Positions 28,125-40,900 are shown, numbered from the stretch's first letter. The stretch: 61,557 nucleotides of DNA from Nephromyces sp. MM_2019 (GCA_015657535.1 JADHZB010001801.1:1-61557), one strand, 5' to 3'. Translations and numbers: made by a program. Notes: generated by a model not told the origin, from the letters alone.

Positions 28125-31100
28125 TAATAGTGAAAGTATTCAGGTTGATGCGGAAATGTAAACAGAGGCATCTAGTTTTAAGCATGATCAAAACTTTGTT
28201 TCAATCAATGAAATAGCTGTCTTGACTTGTATAGTGTACTGTGTTGTGTGTTGCTCTCTCTGCTTAGAGGCTGTTGAATGAAGTAATTTTACGTCTTAGG
28301 GCCTATAAAATTGTGAATTTGGCTGTTAAAATAATGTGTGCGTAGCAGAATTTGTTGGTGCAGTAGTGGAGTGTGTGCATATGGTGGAATCTTTTTACAT
28401 GCAATGGAGTTCACGTATAGCAATGATGTGTGTGTACATACAGTGAAGTTTCTCCATAGCAGTGAAATGCGTTTACATAGAGTGAAGTGTGTGTACATAC
28501 AGTGAATCTTTTTATATCGACTGATGTAGTGCTTTTGTAGTATTATAGTGTGTTAATTTCGTTGAAGTGTAGAAAGTTTGATATGCTTTTAAAGAGGAAA
28601 TTGTGTGTGTAGCAGTGAGCTGTACGTACAGAGGTGTTGTATACATTTTAAACTAGTCACAAACTTGGGAGTTTTCCCTTTTTAGGAAGATTTGATGTAG
28701 AAATTCTGCTGTAACTACATCAACAAATCATTAGTTAACACACACACCATATTCCTCTGTAAATGCTCTTCACTGTAAATCATTCGGTTAACACTTTCCG
28801 TATTCCTCTGTATATTCACGTACTGCACAAAAGTTAGTTAAGAGATACCATATTCCTCTATATATGCACTTACGATACATTGATGCTTCAATATTCAGCA
28901 CACACTAACATATCCCTCTGCATTTACACCCCTCCTTTTGTATACATCATTAGTTAACACACACACGCCATATCCTCTCTGTATATACACCTCTCTTGCG
29001 TATCTTGACGTGTTTGTGCGCACTGTCTGACGCTTACTCTTTAGGCTATGACGGGCATACTAATCAATGCTACTGATACCCTCTTCATGGAGATTATAAG
29101 GGAGGCGTTAGCAATGTCTCGAAGGAAGTATGCCGCATCTTCTAACAAGAAGCAACCGGGGAAAGAAAAGGTTTGTTGGTGTGTGGTTGTGTGTGTGCGC
29201 TTGTGGGTGCGTAGTTGTATGTGTGCTTGCTGTTTTATCTTCTTGTTTGTGTTTGTGCTTACCATTTTATCAACTAGTCAGTGCATCTACTTGCCTGTGT
29301 GCGTGCAGACTTTTCCCCCTTGAATTCGCTGGCTATCTGTTTTACTATTGCTTCATCCCTATCACTCCGTTTGCTTTTCACTGAAAAATTCTTTCCACAG
29401 TGTACATACACTAAGTCGCAATGCGCATTTTAGCTACTGTGTGTTTGCGCGTCTTGTTCTGTGTGCTTGATCCATATCGACTTGCTACTTAATCGTTGTA
29501 TGCACACTGCGCTTCGGTCTAGTTATGCCTCCTTCTGCACACATCCTGCTTACATGCATATGTGCCTTCCTGCTCAGGCATCGTTCGTTTTGAAGCTACA
29601 AAAGCTGCCAGGAAATGTGCTAGGCTCTGCTAGTGTAGATACACCTACTGCAGACCTCTCTGTAGCCTCTAATGATGGGAAAGAAGCTGCTGGGGAGTTG
29701 AATTCTGAGGATAGTTCAGTGTGTATTCCGAGCTCAAATCCGCTAGTAATATCTGCATTAAGCGGTTACTTAGAAGCAGAAGACGAGAAGCTATCTTTAT
29801 CTGAAGTTATTCCTTCAGCTGAAGGGGGCGAAAGTATGTGAGATGCTAGTGTGTGAATATATATTGGAGTTGTGATGTGTGTTTGCGTGTGTCAAAATGG
29901 AGGTGTGTGTGCTTTTGTGTGGCGAAGTGCTAATATGTGTGTTTGTCGGAGCAATTATGTGTGCTTTTTCATATCCAAGTGCTGATGTGTCTGTGTGTGG
30001 AGGTCCTTATGTGTGAGTGTGGAGGTGCTTGTATGTGTATGTGTCGACTTGCTGGTGTATTTTGTGTGAAAGTGATTGTGTGTGTGTGTGCAGGAGCGTT
30101 GCTTTCTGCTGCCATATTCTCATCTAGTTATAAGGTAGGTGTACTGTGTGAGACGCTCTCCCTTAAATATTGTGTGCAGGTGATGGGAGTTCGCTGAAAA
30201 AAGGACATGCTACTGGCAGAGAACTAGCTGCAGTTCATGATAAGGCATTCACCTCAGAGAGTCTGTTTAACTTCAACGGTGAGATGGAGATGTGCTTTTT
30301 GTGTGTGCAGTGGTATGTGTGCGTGTTGGTGTGTGCTGATTGTATCTTGAGCTGTTCATATGCAAACCCCCCTGTTGATGTTAACTGTGTGAATCTTAAG
30401 CTGCATACATGCCCTTCTTTAATGAAGGTAGAGGTCTAGCGACTATGGCTTTATATGTAAAAAGAAGGCATTAAGTATTCCCTTCGAGAAGATGGTGGTA
30501 GGCAGTTACTATTGAACTTCAGCGATAGGCTTATTGAGGCTTCGGTTAAGTATACTACACACACAGAAAGCATCTTAGCCTCAAGAGTAGAACATAGTGT
30601 GTGTTATTGGAATACAGTTATGATTTAATTTTTATGTGTATATAAAAAGTTTGTGTGCGCTTTTCTCCTCACAATAGATAGATATATATATATATCACAC
30701 ACACTGGGATAGAATTAAAGCTTGACAACACACATGACACACCAGAGCAGAGTGCAAGCTTGACAACACACATGACACACCAGAGCAGAGTGCAAGCTTG
30801 ACAACACACATGACACACCAGAGCAGAGTGCAAGCTTGACAACACACATGACACACCAGAGCAGAGTGCAAGCTTAACAACACACATGACACACCAGAGC
30901 AGAGTGCAAGCTTGACAACACACATGACACACCAGAGCAGAGTGCAAGCTTGACAACACACATGACACACCAGAGCAGAGTGCAAGCTTGACACACACAC
31001 ACTCGCACTAGGATATAACTCAAGCTTTAGCCCCACACATTCGCAATTTAAGTCCCCAACGCATGCACGCCACTCTGCAGTTACCTTTTGTTTGTCCGCA

Positions 31101-34100
31101 GCTTCTTCTATTATGCACACCTCTTGTTTGTACTACTGTTTACTCTAGCCTTACACACGCACAAGCACACACAAACACGAAAGCTCATTTTTATAGCTTC
31201 TCATTGTTTTTTTCTTGGGATTCTACGTGCAGTCGTATCGGCTGGTATCTACAAACCCCCTTCCAACTCTATATACCCTCCAAAGGATCTTTACTATTTG
31301 TACCTGTTTGAGAGTGGGAAGGTATGCTGCTTGTGTGTGTGTGCTAACTAAAAGGCTTACCGTGTGTTTGTGTGGATAAAGTAGTTAATTTTTATATGTT
31401 CTGGCCTAAATAGTGTGCTGTGTGTGAGTGCTTCCAATAAAAAGCGCAGCCTGACATGTGTGTGGATAAAGCGCTTCATGTGTGTATTCTCCCCTCGCGC
31501 ACTGTATGCTTGTTACTGCTCCCTGCCTTATATGTATGTGCTTCCCTTAAAAGACGCACCTTGCGTGTGTACTTACCGCAAAAACCCGCCATTTTTGCTC
31601 TCTCCATACGGCTTCTCGCATGTATATATGTATCTTCCTCTATGTATCTCTCCATGTGTGTGCGTTTGTATGTCCCTATGTATATACATTTAATGAGCAG
31701 CTCCTCCTCATCCACCACCCCAACAAAAAACCCCCTAACCCCCCCCCTTTACTGCTCAGAAAATCTTCACTCTTCCCTTCAACTTTTCCCACTTCATCTT
31801 TGGATCCACACACAAGTATTCCAATGTGATTGACACACACACCTCAGTATACTCACAGCACGCGGCAGTTGCTTATAGCCTGAAAGGCTTCTATTTGACT
31901 TCATTGAATGGGGAAACTCGAGTGCTGGAAACTCACAGTTTACCTCCTCATTTGAAGGCTCGCCTCTTAGCGTTACTCAATGAAACTCTTCCTTCTGTGA
32001 AGAAGCTTTCTTTCGAGCCTTCAGATCTTCAGAATGAAGCTGTGTGTGGAGATTGGAGTAAGGAAGATGATTTGGTTACAGAAGCTAAGGAAACTGCGGG
32101 TAGCAAGCTTTCTGCCTATAAAGAGCAAGCACGTGTAGATGAAGAAGAAGTTTCAGAGATTTCCACTGAACATGAAGATTCTCATGAAAATGTTGAAAAA
32201 TATCGGTTTTTGAGGCAAAAACCGTCGGTAGAAGATCATCAGAGTGATTCTGCGAAGAGGAGGGAGAAGAAGAGGGAAAAGGAGAAGGGATTACCTGCAA
32301 TCTCTCCCTCTTCTTTAGATGGTGGTGAAGGAGGAGGAGGTTTTTCCTCTTCTCATAATAGCTGGTTTGATGATCTGTTTGATGTAAGGATAAACGCAGC
32401 GATGCTTGGAGATGGGAATAGCAAGCCTTATTTACTCATTGAGGGAGAGGTTAGTGGGTTGGTGGCTGTTGTTTGCAAGTGTTTGTGAGCTTAAAAAGAG
32501 GGGTAGAAGTGATGTTTTGTGTGCTGGTAGCGCATGAATATTATGAAGAGCGTTGTGTATTGCTCTTTTTAGGTGGGTGTGTGTGTTTAAAGGGAGAAGA
32601 CTAGGTACTGAAGTCTATTATATTGTGCAGGGTGACTTGGAGGTGTTGTGATGTGAGTATGATGTTAATCTTTCACACACACGCGGGTATTTTTGTGGTT
32701 TGGTCTGAGTATGATGTGAGTTTTGCACACACATACGTGTTTTCGTTGCGTTATATCGTGCACACTTTGAAGATTTCGTTTGTTTACATGGTCAGTGGGT
32801 TATCTACCCATTAACGTAGCGCATACTGTAGCCACCCTCAGAGTCTACGCGCAGCCACCAGTTTTGGTGTGTGCGCATAATGAGTGTGTTTATTCTACGC
32901 TCACAATTAAATTATAGTCTACACACAATATTAGACTTTCATCCACTCTAGCTGAGCGTATCCAAATGCAGGTTAGCACTTCATACACTACGCATACTCG
33001 CACACACGCGCATACACATTGCACTTTTAACGAGGAGTTTTTACGTCAATAATGCTCTATTTTTATTTGAATCTTCCTCCGTTGCTGTTTTAAGCTTATC
33101 TCTTTTTGTGTGTACATTCACCCGATACATTTGGACGCGCGCATACATATGCTACGTAGGTAATTGCAGTGGTGCTTATATCGCTCGCATATGTCCAAAG
33201 ATATGCGATAGGTAGCCTGATCCAGTGGTGTATGTACACTGCTTTACACAGAGATAAACCTGCATACGATGCTTGACTTACTCAGACCTTCTTCTCCCTG
33301 GGAAAATCCGAGCGACTTTACTGTATAGGTGCATTGAAGAAGCCTCAAGGAAAGGCTGGGGTATCACACACTCGCGATGCTGATGACACATCCTCTGATG
33401 ACCTTGACTTGGAAAAGCACACACACACGTCTTCAATGAATGAGCGCACTGAATTGAGTGGGCATTCCGAGGGAAAGTGGCATAGAAGGGGTTATAAATG
33501 CTTGTATAACTCGCATATTGAAGATGGTATACACGCATCTGTGGAAGAAGAAGAAGAAGGAGAAGAAGAAGAAGGAGAAGAAGGAGAAGGAGAAGAAGAA
33601 GAAGAAGAAGAAGAAGGAGATGCTCTCTATAAAACTAAGGCTTATGGGTGAGTGATAGTTGGAGTTTTTACAGAAATTCTGTGTGTGTGAATAAAATGGG
33701 GCATTCGAAGCTATAGATGTTTGCGTAGAGTGGAGTGCGCGTAGTGTGTGGGATTTGTTGACATTTCCTTGTGTTATGAGTAGAGAGAATGGAAAATCCT
33801 TTGCTGCTGTGTGTGTGTGTATGTGATGTGCTTGGTTCTGTGTGTGATATGCCTGATGCTGTGTCTATTTGAGATACGCATTCCTCTATCAATGTTAGAT
33901 GCACTATCCACTGTGTGTGCATCATGGATGTTTCTACTATGTGTGTATACTGCATTTTGATGTATATATGTTTACGGCTTTCTTGACAAAATCATTTCTG
34001 ATTCTTCCTTATACGTATGTGTTCATGTCATTGCGGGTAAAAAAGTTTTAAAATATGCTTTTCAGGTCGTTAATTCGCTGCATTTCTGTGTGTTTATCAT

Positions 34101-35387
34101 ACTTTCATCGGTTTTACTAAAGCTTCTATAACTTAACTTATTTAGACATTGCTTCAGCATCCTCTAGTGAACTTTCTGCCGTTGAGTTTCCGTTTCTCAA
34201 ACACATTTTACGCTCTTTCTGCCTCTCTTTTTTTCCGGAGGAAGCGCTTTTTTTTATTACTCCTTACTACGTCCTACAGGAAGGAAAGCCCAGAAGCTTT
34301 AGGCTCTGATTTATCCCCACATGCGATGGAAGAATCTCTATCTTCCCCTCCTTTAAGAGCTAAAGGCTTTACTGGGGGAGGAAGAGTGGAGAGGAGCGAA
34401 AAAGTAGCATCTAATCATCTCGAAGAGTTTGAAATGAGAGGAAGGACAGGCCGTCACTCTGCGAGGCAGCCATATGAAGAAGTGTCCTCCAAAAGCCACG
34501 CACACACACGTACTCGGAATCAATCAGTATCTCCAGAGGGCCGTAATCACACACGTACTCGGCAGCAGTCGGTATCTCCCGAGAACCGTTCCCACACACA
34601 CACACGTACTCGAAATCAGTCAGTATCTCCTGAAGACCGTAAGGGTGGCTATGCTATCACCTCATCAAGCCGAAGGTCGCAATATGATAAAGAAGTGGGG
34701 GGAGTATCATCAGGAGGAGCTGCTAGGCTCCAAGGGAGCTCTACAAGAAGAGCTGAGGCTGGAGATATTCGCAGTACTCCTCATGCGAATGCTAGCAGCC
34801 CTCCTAGGGCTTCTTCTCGGAAGTCTTCAGGCCGTCTAGGAGCTTCTACCCGTGAAGCTTCGCGGTCTCCTAGGTAGAGCTTTTATTGTGTGCGTGTGCT
34901 GCTTGCTGATGTTTTTTGAGAGATTGTATGTTTGTATGTGTGTGTGCTTGGTGCTGCTCTTCTGTGTGTACTCGGTGTTGCTCTTTTGTCTTTGCTGGGT
35001 GTTACAGCTTATGTATGCATGTTGCACTTTGTATGTGCTTGGTGTTGCAGTTTCTTTTTGCTTAGTTTTGGTGTGCGCTTCCTTTATCTGCTTTGTATAC
35101 AGCTTACATGTATATGCCTTCCTCGAGGAGTGAACTAAGTTTTCTCTGTGCTTATTTGTATCGTTTGTGTCGTGCGCAGAAGGCAGCACCAATCACCGGA
35201 TAGATCGGAGCGTAGAAAACGGCGTTTATCTGGAGAGCGTTCAAAGCGATCTCCTCCATCCGCACACACGTCTTTCCATTATTCTGGTGAAAAGAGCAGA
35301 AGCAGGCGTGTATCAAGCAATCGTGCTCCGGAAGGAAGATATAGCCGCTCTCGCAGCTATTCACCTGATTTCAAGCGAAGGCGATGA
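22711..35387 (+). CDS. Large RS-domain protein, 15 exons, possibly PNISR-like
   Basis: Exons: 22711-23117, 23520-23610, 23958-25940, 26090-26223, 26578-26611, 27278-27379, 27831-27859, 29045-29170, 29578-29833, 30180-30278, 31233-31321, 31859-32453, 33329-33647, 34280-34873, 35180-35387 (TGA). All introns are GT-AG and every phase joins, apart from a one-base discrepancy inside exon 1 (see findings) and an ambiguous donor of exon 12 (32450 or 32454). The product is about 1,690 residues. It starts MDDNYWAKMASDWANRD. Exon 3 is 660 codons of Gly/Ser/Pro/His/Gln low complexity. Exon 4 has LPQWLRDAAKEAEKK. Exon 8 is helical, exon 13 holds a Glu-rich block, and exons 14-15 form a C-terminal RS domain with QSVSPE repeats. 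The N-terminal WAxxAxxW-like motif, the PxWxR helix and the RS tail recall PNISR, a nuclear RS-rich protein linked to splicing. That assignment is inference; nuclear mRNA-processing function is likely. Confidence 0.82.
26650..26852 (+). repeat. 22-bp minisatellite with a 50-base assembly gap
   Basis: Unit tgtgtgtgtgggtttgggtgtc, repeated before and after a run of exactly 50 N (26707-26756). It lies in the intron between exons 5 and 6 of the RS-domain gene. True copy number is unknown because the gap sits inside the array. Confidence 0.95.
30721..30993. repeat. 38-bp minisatellite, about seven copies
   Basis: The unit beginning cttgacaacacacatgacac and ending agagtgcaag repeats every 38 bp (starts at 30721, 30759, 30797 and onward). 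Copies are nearly identical; one near 30873 reads cttaacaac. It lies in the intron between exons 10 and 11 of the RS-domain gene. A 38-bp unit is not a multiple of three, so the Cys/Val-rich frames seen on the minus strand are artefacts. Confidence 0.95.
33546..33622 (+). repeat. (GAA/GGA)n tract coding for poly-glutamate
   Basis: About 77 nt of gaa and gga codons inside exon 13 of the RS-domain gene, giving a Glu-rich block with a few Gly. It is a purine tract that may be length-variable in whole codons. Confidence 0.9.
34497..34640 (+). repeat. Coding repeat in the RS domain (three copies of an RTRxQSVSPE unit)
   Basis: Within exon 14 the protein repeats a roughly 17-20 residue unit: a His/Thr-rich spacer, then RTRNQSVSPE, RTRQQSVSPE and RTRNQSVSPE. 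The DNA repeats contain the same cacacacgtactcg core. Ser-Pro and Arg-Ser sites suggest a phosphorylated segment. Confidence 0.85.
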
Positions 35388-36985
35388 AAATGAGGAAGAA
35401 ACTTTGAGGCTTAGCATGCTAGGAAGATGTCGATAGCGTCTTCTCTTTGATGTGTGTATTTAGGATATTTATAGCCTGAAATATTCAACTTATGGATACT
35501 AGTTGAAAGGAACCCAAAGATTCGTTAGAAAGTTGCTATCGCTAGTTGTTTTAAATAGGGAAAAAATTCTCGAGTGCGGAGCTTTGGCAGAAGCAAAGGG
35601 TGTACGCACATTGACATTATTTATAAGTTGAAGATTGCCATTTTCAAGCTGTTTCCTACTTCAGTTCTTTATACAGTAGTTGTATGCATGTCTGTACAAT
35701 CTGAGGTCAACGCTTTAGTGTTGTCTGCCTTTAAGTACCTCTTCAGCTTATTACTGCAGCTTCATTATGGTTTATGTGTGTGTGTGCGGTAAAATGCTTA
35801 TGTGATGAGCTCTGTAGTCAACGATCATGAGGTTAAAGCTTTTGTTTATGATAAATCTGTTTATAACTCGTATAGCACATACGGTAGGATTTTCTCTCTA
35901 TGTTGGACAAGATTGATAAGCAGTAGTACTATCCTATTGCTAAATAATTTCGCTGGCTATATGTGTGTCTACATTGCTGCTATTTTGTTTATCCCGTGTG
36001 TGTCCCGCATGCTTGCGCGATTCTGTGCGTGAATTTTTAACTTGAGCGGTGAGCTTGTGCACGTATGCACTTGTGTGTGTGTGAAAATTCAATATTCTGC
36101 GTATCTCCATGGTTTTTGTATGCAGTGTGTTTGTGACGCGTTTATGTGTGCGATGCATTTGTGTGTGTCGCGTATCAATGTGTGTGATGGGGTAATGTAT
36201 ATTTATTATGTTTGTGTGTGTGCGCTGTCTATGTGCCGAGTGTGTTGGTGCATGTGGTGCGTTGGTGTTTGTCTTCTGCTTCTTTCCACGTGGGTGGGAT
36301 GCTCCTCTTGTTTGCCACTTTTGTGTGTATTACTCTGTTTTGTGTGCTCGCCTCTCCACGGGCTTGAAGACACTCGCTGTCTCTCACCCTCGAAACTCAT
36401 TCACATGATCCACATAGGCCTATGTGAGATTGTGTACGTTTCTTCTTCTGCTGATATGCAGTGTCTCCATAATGAGTGCACCTCTGTCAGTTTATCACGA
36501 CAGCATTCTACCTCCTACTTCCAATGAAAATTGGATTTTTCCTACCTTTTACGCGACTGCGCACACAATTCTAATGTGTGCGTGACTTTTCGCGCCGATA
36601 TCTCTAGTCCCGTCGCATAGGCATTTTTAAGTTCGTTTGTTCACATTCTGAGCAATTTTTCGGATTCTTCATTTCAAGAGGATATTTATAGTGTGCGTAC
36701 ACTTAAAGTCACACAAAAGAATGCAAATTTCCCCTCCTTTTCCACAAGGCTTGAATATGGCTTGATGCTCAACAACTCGGCCGTGTTATCGAGCTCCCGC
36801 TACAAAAATAGATGCAGCCATCATATAAGTCTATGCCCCTTACTGCGCTTTTCCCTCATTTTTTGAAGTTGTAAGAGAGCTTTAATCAGCTGCGTTTGCT
36901 GATCCGAGTTTTAACGCTAGTAAGAAAAAAATCATTTTTGAAGTGTGCGCACTTGTTTTGCTGCATTTTGATACAGTTTATATTT
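35388..36985. other. 3' flank and spacer with TG-rich sequence, no firm gene
   Basis: After the stop at 35387 the sequence is TG-rich between 36040 and 36400 and otherwise mixed. The 161-codon plus-strand frame at 36042-36527 is largely an artefact of TG repeats. No repeats of note and no RNA genes were recognised. Confidence 0.35.
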
Positions 36986-37190
36986 ATCCGTCAGAGTAGA
37001 TATTCGTAGTCTCAAGCAAAGCTTAGCCATCGGATTGACCAGAATGCTTCACACACATTGCCCAGCTGGTGAGCGTGTGTGTGCGCTTACACTGACCTTT
37101 GATGACTTTACCACTCATTGCTTGCCGCGACGAGAATTTAGGCGCGCCACAGTACCGGTGTATCCGTATTTTCAAGGTATTCTAGCTTGA
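36986..37190 (+). CDS. Candidate exon or short gene, plus strand
   Basis: A plus-strand frame behind gatacag (about 36975) runs to TGA at 37190. An ATG at 37044 would give 48 residues containing CALTLTFDDFTTHCLPRRE. A donor-like tttcaag|gtattc lies at 37175. It is protein-like, with no recognised family, and could be an exon of a small gene between the two large genes. Confidence 0.3.
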
Positions 37191-37594
37191 TTGTTTACAT
37201 CTCTCAGCAACATTGCACGTAGGCTAGTTTACTTGCTATTATGCGCATAGCATACATAGAGTAAGCGTGTGCGGGCTGCTTATTTGATAGCCTGTATAGT
37301 AGCCTCCAATTGAACACGCAAATATTTGCAAACTTCAAGATCCGCACAGAAAAACTGGAAAAAAATCAGACTATTTTGTCCCATTGTCTGCTTTCCCTAA
37401 GGGTAGAGACAACTCTCAGGTTGATTTGTTATATCCCCAACCGATGTAGATACTAAATATAGCTAATTTCAAAGCTCTATATTAATGGGCTCTACTTTAC
37501 AAAGGAAATCATCTCTATTGAGATTCACTATTCTCAGTAAAAGTTGCGTGAAATTCTGAGTATGCTACAAACGCCTCTATTGCTATGATATTCT

Positions 37595-37935
37595 GTTACC
37601 TGCTACACACCTCTATAGTGTGGTACCTGTTTAGTATCCTCTGATTGTGCCCCACCTTGCCTCTAACTCTCTAATACTGAGTTACCTCCTACACACCTCT
37701 GTAGTGTGGTACCTGTTTAGTATCCTCTGATTGTGCCCCACCTTGCCTCTAACTCTCTAATACTGAGTTACCTGCTACACATCTATATAGTGTGGTACCT
37801 GCTTATTGTCCTCTGATTGTGCCCCACCTTGCTTCTAAACCTCTAATACTGAGTTACCTGCTACGCAACTCTGTCTTACACGACCTGTTTGTTACTCTCT
37901 AATTTTACCCCACCCTCATCTCTTCACTAGAGCAC
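37595..37935. repeat. 86-bp tandem repeat, about 3.7 copies
   Basis: Copies start with gttacctgctacacac or gttacctcctacacac at 37595, 37681, 37767 and 37853, exactly 86 bp apart. Identity falls in the last copy, which merges into sequence ending about 40 bp before the stop codon (37976) of the minus-strand gene. It is therefore in the 3' flank or 3' UTR of that gene. Confidence 0.95.
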
Positions 37936-37975
37936 CTAGCCCAACGCTCGCCTGCACCCTCTCTCTTTTCCCCCC

Positions 37976-40900
37976 TCAAATTTTACTGAGAAACCCCTTT
38001 TCTTCCTTATTAAAGATCCCAAAATCGATTAAATCTAAACCAAGCAAACCACTGCCTTGTTTATCACCTTTCCCGCTGCTGCTCGAATAGCCTTGAAATG
38101 TTCCAGGCAAGATCGGACCGCAGTTATTTCCATTCCCACAAAACCAGCTGTTTGGGAATTGCATTCCTGTTTGCATAGGATTCGGGAGGAAAGGGGATTC
38201 TGCCATTGGACGTGGCATATATAGCGCCCCCGGAGGTGGCCGAGGGGTTTGCACGGGGCCATGCAGCGCTGCAGGGTAATAATAAGGGTTATAATATGAT
38301 GGTTGGACGTGTTGCGTAAAGCCTGGGGGGCTCCACTCTTCAGTGGGTTGTGAATATACACCGGGATATGGGGGGGGATAAGGCCGAACGTATTGGCCAC
38401 TTTGTGTGTGGCTTGGTAGTGCAAATCCAGCGCTTCCTGAAGATCCTATACTTGCAGAATATGGCGATCCCTGAGGTTGCGGTTGGAGTTCTCCCCAATT
38501 GTTTTGCATAGGGATTGGGTGAGACCCAGGGCTTACCTCATTTTTGCCACTAGGCTTAACTTCTTCTGCTGTATTCTGCCATGTATACTGTGCGCCATTA
38601 GAGGAAGGAGAATAATTTTGTGATGGAGGGACGTAAGGACTGTTTGTGCTTCCCCCAGGGCTGGTCCAAGTAGGGGGTATCAATGACTGGTGGCTCATCG
38701 GATGGAACTGGTAATGTTCCTCCTCTTCCAGGGGGGTGGCTTTTTCCTGTTCCTCTTCTTTTAGGTTATGCTGTGAGGCTGAAGTAGGGTCGGTTTCGCA
38801 CAGCTCATAATCACAGTAGGGTTGTGGAACGTATGGGCGGTATGGGGATATGAAAGCACCACCATAGGGATAATCCCACGCTGGCATCTTTTCCGTTGGG
38901 ATTCTGCCAGGCATTTGTGGTGGAGTGTAAACATCGAGATGAAAGTCATCGTACTGTCCTGAGATTGATGGCGGATAAAATGATGAGGAAGTGACTTGAG
39001 GCGTAGCAGCTGGGGAATCGCTTGTGGGTTGATAAGAAGCAGTAGGCAAGCCGTTATGCCCGGCTGATTGGAGCGAAAATCCCTCCACTTTGTCTTTATC
39101 TGTTTCATCCCCTGCGGCTTTTCCAAAATGTTCACCCTCTTTTGCCGTTCCCACCTGATGTGCCACTTGTTTCTCTTCTAGCGAGAGATTCCTTGCTGAT
39201 TCTTCCAGAGGATTCTCTGCTGCTGTCTCGGCAGTCGATACATCAGTTGGGCCTTGCTCATCTTCAGCACTTTTGATGGATTCTTGAAATTTATTCCTAG
39301 TATACTCCTCGTATTCCGCATGCGACTGAAACTCGGGTAGAGCTGACTCGGTCAAAACATCATATTCGAATAACTCATTGTCACTATCAGGAGTAATTTC
39401 TTCGTATTTAGATGCGAATTGAAGCCTCCGGTGTGTTGGGTGAGCTTCTTCCGCGGTTTCTTCCGTTTTTTCCTCATCAATCTCTACTTTTTCGGCCCTG
39501 CGTAGAGTTGTCTCTATTTCCCCATCTTCTCCTATATGGTATCCTCCAATCATAAACTGCCAAACGTCAAACTTGCCCAATGCGTAGTTGCCAATTGACT
39601 TATCGTGCTGCTGGCTCAGCCCTTTTAAATAGTCAAGGAAACCAATAGTTGCTTCATACAGTTCGCTAGACAGGAAGTCCTTCCAGTGAGTTTCAAGCCA
39701 TTCATGCACAGTGTTAGCTTTTAGTACCTCCCTAAGTACCCATTGAGTGCCTTTTTTATTCGCTGCCAGAGTTTCAAACATACCCTCATAACCTGCAATC
39801 TCAATTACATACTCAAGACCTTTAAACCCTAGCAAACCTTCAAACGTATCAATAAGATTCTGAAGGTTGTTAGCTTCGAAAAATTCTTCAATCTGATCCT
39901 CAAAATCAACGTCTGGTTCAACAAGCAACAACGCCGCATTGTTTCTCATATCCGAATCAGCCATAGTCTCAATGAGTATTCGTTCAAGGAATTTATTTTG
40001 AAGTACCTGCGTAATTAGTCTCTTATACTCTGGGCTTGCCTCTATCTTCAGTATATCCCTTACGATCCTACTGGCAATGAAAACCTCTCTACTGAACTTC
40101 CAACGACTTAGCTTGTTTGAGAACGCAACAATAACTTCGATTGGGGACTCTCCCTCATCTTTGTCTTCGTCATCTTCATCTGAGCTTTCGTTCCTCACTA
40201 TTTTTTCCCTAGAGTATATAAATGTCTTGGTAACTTTGATTTCTGTTTCTTCCTTGTGTGCTGGAGCATCTTCATCTTCCTTGCCTGCTGCAGTTTTGCT
40301 GAAAGCTGACTTGTCGTATTCTTCCTTCTCTACATCTTTTGCCCAACTTTCAGGTAAGCCGTCTTGATTAGTCAGCCTTCTCATATGAGCCAGTCTAGCT
40401 TCAGTGGACACATCAGGTGGTGACCACTCAATCGATAGACGTGAAACCAAGTCAACGAGATGAAGGAGCTCTGATTCTAATAACATCATGTTAATCCCCT
40501 TGAGAGACCCCAACTCATCTATCCTCCTCGAAAACTCCTCCCTCACAGAATCATCCACAGCTGTGAGCATCATTCTCTCAAGGTAATCATGCGAGCTAAA
40601 GCCTTTGAAACTTACAGTAAGCGGGTTTTGGAATTGGCGTAAAGACAGCAAACTCGGCAGCCTATAAGGGGGGGTTCCTACGCCCATCATCCTTCCTGAT
40701 ATAAAACTATCGGGGATTCCAGTCATTTCAAAGAGATTGTCTATCCAACTCCATAGGGGAGTGTGCAACGCAAAAAATGTGTAGAGTTCATCATGAAGGG
40801 CTATTATAGAGTCTGATTCGTTCATTAGCTCAAGAAAAGTAGCCCTTTTTTCTTGAATATATGGTATTGCGCTAGTGCTTTGAGGCCACGACAGCCAGTA

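Noticed and set aside
30669..31120. 109- and 141-codon Cys/Val/Leu-rich minus-strand frames
   Set aside because: They are the 38-bp minisatellite read in rotating frames, as expected for a unit not divisible by three.
40077..40367. 96-codon plus-strand Ser-rich frame
   Set aside because: It is antisense to the acidic Ser/Asp/Glu segment of the large minus-strand exon; the sense frame is far longer.
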